Source: CAZMSQ01 sp964569025
GTDB taxonomy: Bacteria; Bacteroidota; Bacteroidia; Chitinophagales; Saprospiraceae
DNA length: 20,086 nt
NCBI GenBank assembly: GCA_964569025.1
Contig: CAZMSQ010000039.1
Location: forward strand, 1-20,086
Direction of reading: 5' to 3'
Positions 1 to 6,007 of this stretch are shown piece after piece (within the stretch, counting starts at the first letter, position 1; the number at the start of each line of letters is the position of its first letter). A model generated the notes under the pieces. It saw only the letters and a program-made list of their open reading frames with translations. It ran no database searches and was not told where the DNA came from. The position numbers and the translations under genes were made by a program.

Positions 1-19
1 AAGCCCTACGTTTCATACC

Positions 20-36
20 CGAACCCGTTCTATCCC
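20..36 (+). repeat. Right half (R' box) of an integron attC-like site, cut by the window start
   Basis: Bases 27-36 read GTTCTATCCC, preceded by GAACCC. The same layout (AACC then GTT) occurs at the next site, at 728-741. The ten bases are the exact reverse complement of 672-681, behind higA, as expected for the two ends of one cassette (recombination point between G27 and T28). The box departs from the classical GTTRRRY consensus at the fourth base, so the call rests on the complementarity rather than the consensus. Confidence 0.5.
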
Positions 37-52
37 ATGTAGAGAAATAAAC

Positions 53-94
53 TTGCACTAACGAACATAGCTACTATCTTTAAACGTTAGTAAC
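53..94 (+). promoter_or_regulatory. Candidate higBA promoter with overlapping operator-like dyad
   Basis: TTG at 53-55 and TATCTTTA at 75-82 are separated by 19 bases. This fits the Bacteroidota -33/-7 arrangement (TTTG, about 19-21 bases, TAnnTTTG) with one mismatch in the -7 box. The predicted start would fall near base 87, shortly before the higB ATG at 103. The dyad GTTAGTAAC (86-94) sits over the predicted start, where the HigA antitoxin might bind to repress its own operon. Binding is inferred. Confidence 0.4.
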
Positions 95-102
95 TATAAA
101 CA

Positions 103-387
103 ATGATAAAATCCTTTGCTGATAGAGAAACTGAAAGGGTTTGGAACGGCGAATTTTCTTCTAAACTGCCAAACGAAATTCAAAAAATTGCTCGAAGGAA
201 GCTTAGAATGATTAACAATAGTCAAACAATAAGTGATTTAAGAATTCCTCCAGCAAATCGTCTTGAAAAATTGAAAGGCAACTTAAAAGGGATGCACTCA
301 ATTAGCATCAATAAGCAATGGAGAATCATTTTTAAATGGAATATCAATAATGCAGAACAAGTAAAAATAGATGACTATCGTGACTAA
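103..387 (+). CDS. higB: HigB-family toxin (RelE/ParE superfamily mRNA interferase)
   Basis: This 94-residue protein has the size and fold signature of HigB/plasmid-maintenance killer toxins. Family hallmarks are the early segment SFADRETERVWNGE (4-17), RLEKLKG (53-59), and the closing strand HSISINKQWRIIFKW (65-79), which corresponds to the RINDQWRICFRW-type strand of the family. HigB toxins cleave mRNA at the ribosome and are neutralised by HigA. The toxin is encoded first and overlaps the antitoxin by 17 bases, the usual higBA order and opposite to most toxin-antitoxin operons. The pair lies within an integron-type cassette (28-732). No truncation or frameshift is seen, so it is probably functional. 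Confidence 0.92.
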   Translation: MIKSFADRETERVWNGEFSSKLPNEIQKIARRKLRMINNSQTISDLRIPPANRLEKLKGNLKGMHSISINKQWRIIFKWNINNAEQVKIDDYRD

Positions 388-667
388 AATTTCAAACATT
401 CATCCTGGCGAAATCTTGTTAGAAGAGTTCTTAAAACCAATGCAGATAAGTGCATATAGATTGTCTAAAGATGTTGGAATTCCTCAAACACGAACCAGTC
501 AAATAATAAAAGGGAAACGTAGAATAACAGCAGATACAGCATTGAGATTTTCTAAATATTTTGGAACATCCGTGAAATTCTGGCTTGGACTCCAAAACGA
601 CTATGATATTGAAGAGGAGCTAAAAACATTGAATTCCGAACTCGAAAAAATACCAGCGATCAATTGA
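371..667 (+). CDS. higA: HigA-family antitoxin, XRE-type helix-turn-helix regulator
   Basis: This 98-residue protein opens with the HigA signature HPGEILLEEFLKPM (11-24), followed by a helix-turn-helix at about 25-60 (SAYRLSKDVGIPQTRTSQII, then KGKRRIT). It ends with the family's SKYFGTSVKFWLGLQNDYD segment (61-79). It should bind HigB and repress the shared promoter. The start lies inside the last codons of higB, so the two are translationally coupled. An integron-type attC site begins five bases after the stop codon, so gene and recombination site are packed together as in a cassette. Confidence 0.93.
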   Translation: MTIVTKISNIHPGEILLEEFLKPMQISAYRLSKDVGIPQTRTSQIIKGKRRITADTALRFSKYFGTSVKFWLGLQNDYDIEEELKTLNSELEKIPAIN

Positions 668-671
668 ATAC

Positions 672-741
672 GGGATAGAACAATGTACATCACATAATCC
701 TCCCTTTAGTCGGACTCCCGATGTACCAACCGTTGGGCGTT
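672..741 (+). repeat. Integron attC-like recombination site between the higBA and fic cassettes
   Basis: The parts are in attC order: inverse core box GGGATAGAAC (672-681), left arm GTACATC (685-691), a 28-base loop, left-arm complement GATGTAC (720-726), spacer CAACC, and core box GTTGGGCGTT (732-741). GTTGGGC matches the GTTRRRY consensus exactly. The two outer boxes of this site do not match each other. Each instead matches the far end of its own cassette (27-36 and 1862-1871), as expected at a junction of two different cassettes. Total length of about 70 bases is typical. Confidence 0.65.
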
Positions 742-748
742 ATTTGAA

Positions 749-788
749 ATCGTATCAAGATCGTATAATTTCGAATCATATCGTATCA
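749..788 (+). repeat. Three short direct repeats ATCGTATMA upstream of fic
   Basis: ATCGTATCA (749-757), ATCGTATAA (760-768) and ATCGTATCA (780-788) lie in the 77-base gap between the attC site and fic. Their starts are 11 and 20 bases apart, close to one and two helical turns. This is the spacing expected of a cooperatively bound operator. Because the Fic protein carries a C-terminal winged helix, autoregulation through these sites is conceivable but not shown. Confidence 0.4.
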
Positions 789-805
789 TTATTGTGAGAT
801 TATCA

Positions 806-813
806 TAAATTTG
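806..813 (+). promoter_or_regulatory. Candidate -7 promoter element (TAAATTTG) for fic, possibly leaderless
   Basis: TAAATTTG is an exact match to the Bacteroidota TAnnTTTG element. It ends five bases before the fic ATG at 819, so transcription would begin at or next to the start codon. No good TTTG/TTG box is seen at the usual -33 distance, which lowers confidence. The ATCGTATMA repeats lie where a -33 box would be. Confidence 0.35.
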
Positions 814-818
814 GAATC

Positions 819-1856
819 ATGGATACGGTACATACTTTAAGGTTACGTATTGATTGGAGTCTAATCTCCATTCTGAGTAAGATCGATCGATATGATGCAG
901 AATGGAAAACCATTGAGAAAAAGGAGGGACGAAGCTTAAAACAGCTAAAGTCTATAGCAACAGTGCGGAGTGTTGGGGCTTCAACTCGTATTGAAGGTTC
1001 AAAAATGAGTGACCAAGAAGTTGATGTACTCCTTAAAGACCTAAAAATCGAAAAACTTGTAGACAGAGATACTCAAGAAGTGGCCGGTTATTTTGATGTC
1101 CTGGACTTGATATCAGAAACTTATGAAAGCATACAAATAACCGAAAACTCAATAAAAAACCTCCACAATCAACTGCTTAAACACAGTGAAGAGGATGCAT
1201 GGCATAAAGGAGATTATAAACAACTCAGCAATAGTGTCGAGGCCACGCTACCAGACGGGACCAAACAAATTGTCTTTCAAACCACTCCTCCTGGAATAGA
1301 AACTGAGGAAGCAATGCGCTCATTAATTAAATGGTATAATTCCGATAACGATACACACTCACTTGTAAAAGCCTCAATTTTCTGTTACGAATTTGTAAGC
1401 ATACATCCTTTTCAAGATGGCAACGGAAGACTAAGTCGTCTACTATCCACATTGCTGTTGCTCAAACATGGTTATAAATGGATTCAATACGTGAGTTTTG
1501 AGCATGAAATTGAACATAGAAAATCAGAGTACTACAGGGTACTTAGAAATTGCCAATCTCAAAGACCCAATGAGGTAATTAATGATTGGATCCGATTCTA
1601 TTTCGATGCCCTATTAAATGTCCAGACTCAACTCAAAGCTAAGCTAGACAGTGAAGGAATCGAACAACAACTATCTCCGAGAGAGAAATCAATTCTGGTA
1701 TACATTTCAGACCATCCGGGTAGTAAATCAGGAGAGATTTCTCAGAAGCTTGACATTCCTAGTCCCACAGTAAAGCGAATATTAACTGAACTGACTTCGA
1801 AACGACTAATTGAAAAATATGGATCTGGCCCCGGAACCAATTACTTGATAACCTAA
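819..1856 (+). CDS. Fic-family protein AMP-transferase with C-terminal winged helix
   Basis: This 345-residue protein carries the complete Fic catalytic motif HPFQDGNGRLSR (196-207; catalytic H196, phosphate-binding loop to R207). Fic enzymes usually transfer AMP from ATP to a hydroxyl of a target protein. Upstream, S55-TRI-E59-G60 fits the autoinhibitory motif (S/T)xxxE(G/N) on an N-terminal helix. That makes it a class II Fic enzyme with built-in inhibition. Residues about 285-345 (LSPREKSILVYI to the end) form a winged helix with the recognition-helix-like SPTVKRILTELTSK, so it may bind DNA. It is AT-rich, stands alone after the attC site at 672-741, and its own inverse core box follows six bases after the stop codon, so it appears to be a cassette gene. 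The target is unknown. It has no adjacent antitoxin, consistent with an internal inhibitory motif. Confidence 0.9.
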   Translation: MDTVHTLRLRIDWSLISILSKIDRYDAEWKTIEKKEGRSLKQLKSIATVRSVGASTRIEGSKMSDQEVDVLLKDLKIEKLVDRDTQEVAGYFDVLDLISETYESIQITENSIKNLHNQLLKHSEEDAWHKGDYKQLSNSVEATLPDGTKQIVFQTTPPGIETEEAMRSLIKWYNSDNDTHSLVKASIFCYEFVSIHPFQDGNGRLSRLLSTLLLLKHGYKWIQYVSFEHEIEHRKSEYYRVLRNCQSQRPNEVINDWIRFYFDALLNVQTQLKAKLDSEGIEQQLSPREKSILVYISDHPGSKSGEISQKLDIPSPTVKRILTELTSKRLIEKYGSGPGTNYLIT

Positions 1857-1861
1857 AAAAC

Positions 1862-1932
1862 AACGCCCAACAATGGCTATAATATATAGTGTGCTTACCC
1901 TCTATAGTTAGCCTCAGTATGCGGTTCGTGTT
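1862..1932 (+). repeat. attC-like site behind fic, right half uncertain
   Basis: AACGCCCAAC (1862-1871) is the exact reverse complement of 732-741 at the other end of the fic cassette and contains the RYYYAAC-type box GCCCAAC. It is followed by a hairpin-forming stretch (GGCTATA at 1875-1881, TATAG then GCC by 1913). The right core box is not clear. GTTCGTG at 1923-1929 has the right spacing, and GTTAGCC at 1907-1913 is nearer the consensus but too close. The end of this cassette is therefore not fixed. Confidence 0.45.
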
Positions 1933-2065
1933 CCTCAGTATCGAATTTTGCAGTCCTACTTCCTTCAGTCTCGCAATTACTCGCGGCAACCTTGTAGCTT
2001 GCTAATAGGTTCGCTTAATTGGCCCATAAGGGACTTTAACCCTCTGGATCGGAGAGGGAGAACTG
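1914..2065 (-). other. Gene-less stretch with possible group II intron domain I remnant
   Basis: No gene is supported between fic and the dehydratase (1857-2070). On the minus strand, phrases such as TTAAAGTCCCTTATGGGCC, AAGCGAAC, AGCAAGCTACAAGGTTGCCG, GACTGAAGGAAGTAGGACTG and GGAACACGAACCG follow each other. This recalls the 5' domain I of bacterial group II introns. No reverse transcriptase and no clear domain V are present, so it would be a fragment. The resemblance is from memory only. Group II introns of the IIC-attC class insert on the bottom strand of attC sites, which fits the neighbourhood. Confidence 0.25.
2040..2058 (-). terminator. Short hairpin downstream of the dehydratase operon
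   Basis: CCCTCT (2040-2045) and AGAGGG (2053-2058) form a perfect six-pair stem with a seven-base loop, 13 bases beyond the stop codon of the minus-strand dehydratase gene. There is no following T tract on either strand, so it is a weak terminator candidate. It could equally be a stem of the RNA-like element at 1914-2065. Confidence 0.25.
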
Positions 2066-2070
2066 AACCC

Positions 2071-3012
2071 TCAAAACGGTAAAGCCCCCAAATCAACATT
2101 CCCCCCAGTTAGCACAATCCCTGTGCGCAGCCCCTGAAAGGCTTCCTTCCGCGCTAAAACACCCGCCAACGCCACAGCACTCGATGGCTCAACCACAATC
2201 TTCATGCGCTCCCACAGCAGCCGCATCGCAGCCACAATCTCCTCTTCGGTCACTCTGATGATCTCCTTTACCCCGTGGCGGATGATTGGAAAATTGACCT
2301 CGCCAAGCTGTGTCCGCAGGCCGTCAGCAATGGTGTTGGTGGTTTGGTTGGACTCAATCCTCCCGGATTGCAGAGAGCGCCAGGCATCGTCAACAGCGAA
2401 AGGCTCGGAGCCGTAAACCAGAGCAGTGCCGCGTGCCGCAATGCAGGCACCAGCCACCACTCCGCCACCGCCAACAGGGCAGATGACGGCATCGAGGTCC
2501 GGAGCCTGGCCGAGTAATTCCAGGGTGGCTGTGCCTTGGCCGATGATGACATCCAGATCATTGCTCGGGTGCAGAAGGTGAGCGCCGGTGCGGTCAATCA
2601 CCTCTCTGGCGGCTGCCTCGCGGGCTTCGAGGGTGGACTCGCACACAATGACCTCACCCCCATATGCCTCCACAGCGACGCGCTTGACGCGCGGGGCGGA
2701 TTCAGGCATGATGATATGGACTGGAATGCCCAGTAACTGCCCCGCAAGTGTGACCGCCTGGGCAAAATTGCCGGACGAGTGGGTTACAACACCTGCCCTT
2801 CGCGCATCCTCGCTGAGGTGCATCATGGCATGGAGAGCACCTCGTATCTTGTATGAACCACCTTTTTGAAAATTTTCGCACTTCAAAAACAACGCACCGC
2901 CCACCATTTTGTCCAACTGCCGTGAGGTCATGACCGGCGTGCGGTGAATGTGGGGTTCAATCAGAGCGTGGCCCTCTTCAAGAGCCTCTTGTAGGACTGT
3001 CCAGTGTATCAT
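2071..3012 (-). CDS. Threonine/serine dehydratase-like PLP enzyme (fold type II, catalytic domain only)
   Basis: This 313-residue enzyme of the threonine dehydratase/serine racemase family deaminates threonine or serine to the 2-oxoacid, or racemises serine. GGSYKIRGA places the PLP lysine at K55. SSGN (79-82) contacts the cofactor carboxylate, GGGGVVAG (181-188) is the phosphate-binding loop, and TGGN (302-305) closes the site. E203 and D209 are spaced as in the metal site of serine racemases. The C-terminal regulatory domain of biosynthetic IlvA is missing, so a catabolic or racemase-like role is more likely than isoleucine synthesis. The start overlaps the stop of the PAP2 gene by four bases (ATGA), so the two are probably translationally coupled. 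The exact reaction cannot be settled from sequence. Confidence 0.85.
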   Translation of the reverse strand: MIHWTVLQEALEEGHALIEPHIHRTPVMTSRQLDKMVGGALFLKCENFQKGGSYKIRGALHAMMHLSEDARRAGVVTHSSGNFAQAVTLAGQLLGIPVHIIMPESAPRVKRVAVEAYGGEVIVCESTLEAREAAAREVIDRTGAHLLHPSNDLDVIIGQGTATLELLGQAPDLDAVICPVGGGGVVAGACIAARGTALVYGSEPFAVDDAWRSLQSGRIESNQTTNTIADGLRTQLGEVNFPIIRHGVKEIIRVTEEEIVAAMRLLWERMKIVVEPSSAVALAGVLARKEAFQGLRTGIVLTGGNVDLGALPF

Positions 3013-3602
3013 GCTTCTATATTTTCAGAAACGCTGCCCGACATCTGTTTGCACACATTCTTCAACCCAAAGGCCACCCCTGCCCCGATGGCAGAGCCAA
3101 TCAGCATTCCGGCAGTGATGTCAATTGGAAAGTGAACTCCCACATACACCTGACCCACAGAAATACTGCCTGCCCACAGTGGCAATAACCAGCGCCAGGG
3201 GCCGAGCAAACTCCACAAGGCAAGCATCACGAACACCCCGATTGCAAAGTGATTGGTGGCATGTGAAGACGGAAAACTGTAGCCCGGGCCGCAGTTGACC
3301 CGCACAGTGACCCTGTCTTGGACATCTGGCGTCCGACACGGCCGCAAGCGCTCGACAGACGGCTTGATGACTTTGCTGCTCACGGTGTCACTGATGCCCA
3401 CCGTCAGTCCGATTCCAATCACAAAACACAGAAAAAACCGACGTGACTTCCTAAACCAAACCAAGGCGAGAAGAAGGACATATAACGGGATCCAGGTTGT
3501 TTTCTCCCGCCACCACGGCATAAGCCAGTCGAAAAAATCATTCTGCCAACCATGATTGATCGCAAAGAATGCTGACTGATCAAACTGAAAAATCTGCTCC
3601 AT
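3009..3602 (-). CDS. PAP2-family membrane phosphatase
   Basis: This 197-residue integral membrane protein has the three-part PAP2 acid phosphatase signature: KPSVERLRP (K80, R87), FPSSHATN (catalytic-site H114) and VYVGVHFPID (nucleophile H157, D161). Hydrophobic segments at about 38-50, 56-73, 117-133, 138-155 and 162-181 fit a five- or six-helix bundle. Likely substrates are lipid phosphates, for example undecaprenyl pyrophosphate or lipid A phosphates, acting on the outer side of the inner membrane. Canonical PAP2 proteins have an arginine two residues before the YVGVH block. Here that position is Q151, a variation I recall in Bacteroidota members. It sits between a methyltransferase gene (54-base gap) and the dehydratase (overlap), probably in one transcript. 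Confidence 0.87.
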   Translation of the reverse strand: MEQIFQFDQSAFFAINHGWQNDFFDWLMPWWREKTTWIPLYVLLLALVWFRKSRRFFLCFVIGIGLTVGISDTVSSKVIKPSVERLRPCRTPDVQDRVTVRVNCGPGYSFPSSHATNHFAIGVFVMLALWSLLGPWRWLLPLWAGSISVGQVYVGVHFPIDITAGMLIGSAIGAGVAFGLKNVCKQMSGSVSENIEA

Positions 3603-3656
3603 GGAATTCCATTGGTTGAAGTGAAAACAGCCCCCGGTCAGTCAGGCTGATGCGCT

Positions 3657-4412
3657 TCATTCTTTTTCTGCAACCAAAATGAGCCGCTCTGAGGTACCCT
3701 CTTCATAGGGCGCAAGATGGTAGTCACCGAAAATATGCCTGATGTGAAGACCAGCTTCTGAGAACAAACTCTCCAGCTCCGGCAAGGTAAACCCTCTTAC
3801 ACGCTCCTGAAAATACATGTGACTCGCGCCATCGGTGATATCGATGTCTTTCACAAAATATCCTTCCTCAAATCTCCTGTTCAACTTGAAGCGCACATCG
3901 CCAGTCATGACGGTATTTTCTTTGACCAGCCCGGCTCTCACCCTGACTGTATTCAGGTAATCCAGAACAAACTGCCCCTTTCGACCAAGACCCTGGCTAA
4001 CAGCCCGAAGGGTATCGAGGTGGTCATCATCATGCTCAAAATACCCGAAGCTGGTGAAAAAATTGAAGATAAAATCGAAATACCCGAACCGGAAGGTCTT
4101 TCGCATATCATGCTGAAAAAAGTGCAGATTGTCCTGCTCTGATTGTTTGGCAATGGCAATGGCATTCTCGGAGATATCAACCCCGATGACCTCATACCCC
4201 CGAGAAGCCAGCTGGCGCGCCAACCGCCCCTGCCCGCATGCCAGATCAAGAATCCTGGCGCCTGATGCAGGATCGAGTAAGCTCAGAATCTGATCCACAA
4301 ATGACTGCGCCTCCCGCTCATCGCGATGGCCATATAAAAGGGGGTAATATGGAGAATTGAACCACTCTTCAAACCAGGCACCCTGCTGCACTTGGTTGTA
4401 TGTTTGTCTCAT
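3657..4412 (-). CDS. Class I SAM-dependent methyltransferase
   Basis: With the start at 4412 the protein has 251 residues. An in-frame ATG at 4445 would add eleven hydrophobic residues (ILFFFLYLWP) that look like untranslated upstream sequence. ARILDLACGQGR (52-63) is the SAM-binding motif I, and GYEVIGVDIS (72-81) ends with the acidic D79 that contacts the ribose. FDFIFNFFTSFGYF (112-125) is the post-II strand and helix. The opening WFNSPYYPLLYGHRDE (16-31) is typical of a Bacteroidota subgroup of these enzymes. The substrate is unknown. An exact -7 motif just upstream of 4412 supports the shorter start. It is the first gene of a three-gene minus-strand unit and is divergent from glmM. Confidence 0.83.
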   Translation of the reverse strand: MRQTYNQVQQGAWFEEWFNSPYYPLLYGHRDEREAQSFVDQILSLLDPASGARILDLACGQGRLARQLASRGYEVIGVDISENAIAIAKQSEQDNLHFFQHDMRKTFRFGYFDFIFNFFTSFGYFEHDDDHLDTLRAVSQGLGRKGQFVLDYLNTVRVRAGLVKENTVMTGDVRFKLNRRFEEGYFVKDIDITDGASHMYFQERVRGFTLPELESLFSEAGLHIRHIFGDYHLAPYEEGTSERLILVAEKE

Positions 4413-4416
4413 GGGC

Positions 4417-4424
4417 CAAAGATA
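4417..4424 (-). promoter_or_regulatory. Candidate -7 promoter element (TATCTTTG) for a leaderless methyltransferase mRNA
   Basis: On the minus strand TATCTTTG matches TAnnTTTG exactly and ends four bases before the ATG at 4412. A transcript would start essentially at the A of the start codon. No clear -33 TTTG is seen about 20 bases further up. The element lies within the coding sequence if the longer start at 4445 is used, so it argues for the shorter protein. Confidence 0.35.
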
Positions 4425-4609
4425 GAGAAAGAAAAAAAGAATCACATGTGTTTTACAGTCAGTATGTTACGGAGATTCATAGCATTCTCCATTCTCACCT
4501 GTCAAACCAAAAGCCTGCGCAATCAGGAAACGAAGATGCAGACAAATGTGTTCCAGATTCCGTATTTTTCGGTTTTAAATCCATTCATCATCTTCTACAA
4601 CAAGCGCAT

Positions 4610-5983
4610 TTGGCACTCATAAAATCCATTTCCGGCTTCCGGGGCACCATCGGCGGAAAATCCGGAGACAATCTGACTCCCATTGACATTGTCGAATGCA
4701 CTGCTGCCTATGGGCAATGGCTCCTGAGCCGTGGCGCTGCAAAAAAAGTCGTCATCGGGCGAGATGCCCGCCAGTCGGGCAAAATTGTCAGCCAGCTCGT
4801 TGCTCATACCTTGCAAGCCATGGGTATCTCGACCATCGACTTATCTTTGTCAACCACCCCGACCGTCGAAATGGCGGTGGTGCGCGAAATGGCAGGAGGC
4901 GGCATCATCCTGACCGCCAGCCACAATCCGGGTGAGTGGAATGCCCTCAAACTGCTCAACGAGCGGGGCGAATTTATCTCGGCGGCCGACGGACAAGCTG
5001 TGATCAATTTTATCGGGTCAACTGATCTGACCTTTGCACCCGTTGATCAACTTGGAGGGTATGAGAAAAAGAAAGACGCCATTGCGATCCATATTTCGGA
5101 AATTCTCAGCCTCAATCTGGTCAACACAGAGGCCATCCAGAATAAGAAGTTCAGGATTGTGGTGGATTGTGTCAATTCGACCGGCTCTCTGGCCATACCA
5201 CCTCTACTCGAAGCATTGGGGTGCACTTGCGAACTGATTAACGGGACTCCGGACGGGCACTTTGCACATAATCCGGAGCCACTCCCCCAGCATCTCACCC
5301 AGCTATCGGAAGAAGTGAAAAATCGGGGAGCAGACCTCGGTATTGCTGTCGATCCAGATGTGGACAGGCTGGCACTGGTCTGTGAAGATGGGAGTATGTT
5401 TGGAGAAGAATACACCCTAGTGGCTGTTGCCGATTATGTGCTGAAGCACACACCCGGAGCCACCGTGTCAAACCTCTCGTCATCGCGGGCATTGCGCGAT
5501 GTCACCGAGGCCCACGGACAGCAGCACAGTGCATCAGCTGTTGGAGAGGTCAATGTGGTGGAGTTGATGAAATCAACGGGTGCCGTGATTGGAGGAGAAG
5601 GAAACGGCGGGATTATTTATCCGCCGCTACATTACGGACGGGATGCTCTTGTCGGCATCGCCCTGTTTCTGTCACACCTTGCCGCAGAGGACAAACCAAT
5701 GACAGCCCTCAGGGCTTCATACCCGTCGTATGCCATTGTGAAAAACAAACTCCCTCTTGAGGGTCTTGATTTGGAGCAGGTCTTCGAGCGGGTCCGAAAC
5801 CACTTTGCGGCCTATCCGCAAAATACAATTGACGGGCTAAAAATCGATTTGCCGGAAGGGTGGATACATCTCCGGCAATCCAATACCGAACCAATCGTTC
5901 GCATCTATACAGAGGCCCGTGATGCAGAGCGCGCACAATCTCTGGCAGAACAGGTCTCACAGGCAGCCAGACAGGATTCATAA
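4610..5983 (+). CDS. glmM: Phosphoglucosamine mutase (alpha-D-phosphohexomutase family)
   Basis: Converts glucosamine-6-phosphate to glucosamine-1-phosphate for UDP-GlcNAc, hence peptidoglycan and lipopolysaccharide. The frame is open from an ATG at 4400, but the first 70 residues look non-coding. Starting at TTG 4610 gives M-ALIKSISGFRGTIGG and 457 residues, the usual size of Bacteroidota GlmM. In that numbering TASHNP carries the phosphoserine S104, DPDVDR (248-253) is the metal-binding loop, GEGNGG (329-334) the sugar-binding loop, and RQSNTEP (422-428) the phosphate-binding loop. Phosphomannomutase activity cannot be excluded, since the families are close. It leads a plus-strand run, with the next gene starting about 25 bases after its stop. 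The 197 bases up to the divergent methyltransferase show no other gene and no clear promoter for glmM. Confidence 0.88.
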   Translation: MALIKSISGFRGTIGGKSGDNLTPIDIVECTAAYGQWLLSRGAAKKVVIGRDARQSGKIVSQLVAHTLQAMGISTIDLSLSTTPTVEMAVVREMAGGGIILTASHNPGEWNALKLLNERGEFISAADGQAVINFIGSTDLTFAPVDQLGGYEKKKDAIAIHISEILSLNLVNTEAIQNKKFRIVVDCVNSTGSLAIPPLLEALGCTCELINGTPDGHFAHNPEPLPQHLTQLSEEVKNRGADLGIAVDPDVDRLALVCEDGSMFGEEYTLVAVADYVLKHTPGATVSNLSSSRALRDVTEAHGQQHSASAVGEVNVVELMKSTGAVIGGEGNGGIIYPPLHYGRDALVGIALFLSHLAAEDKPMTALRASYPSYAIVKNKLPLEGLDLEQVFERVRNHFAAYPQNTIDGLKIDLPEGWIHLRQSNTEPIVRIYTEARDAERAQSLAEQVSQAARQDS

Positions 5984-6007
5984 ACAGTTGAGAAAATGGA
6001 GATTCCC

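Larger units (their letters stand above)
28..732 (+). mobile_element. Integron-type gene cassette carrying higB-higA
   Basis: This is the interval between two inferred G/TT crossover points. The 5' end (27-36) and the inverse core box behind higA (672-681) are perfect 10-base complements, which in integron cassettes results from closing the excised circle. The cassette is about 705 bases, carries one toxin-antitoxin pair with its own promoter, and is AT-rich compared with the downstream chromosome. Toxin-antitoxin cassettes of this kind are well known in large chromosomal integrons, where they are thought to stabilise the array. No integrase gene is present here. Confidence 0.55.

Noticed and set aside
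749..788. CRISPR-like array in the short repeats before fic
   Set aside because: The units are only nine bases with 2- and 11-base gaps, far from CRISPR repeat and spacer sizes, and no cas gene is present.
1759..1989. Minus-strand open frame of 76 codons across the fic end and the gap behind it
   Set aside because: It overlaps the fic coding end and an attC-like hairpin. Its peptide reads like translated structured RNA, not a protein family.
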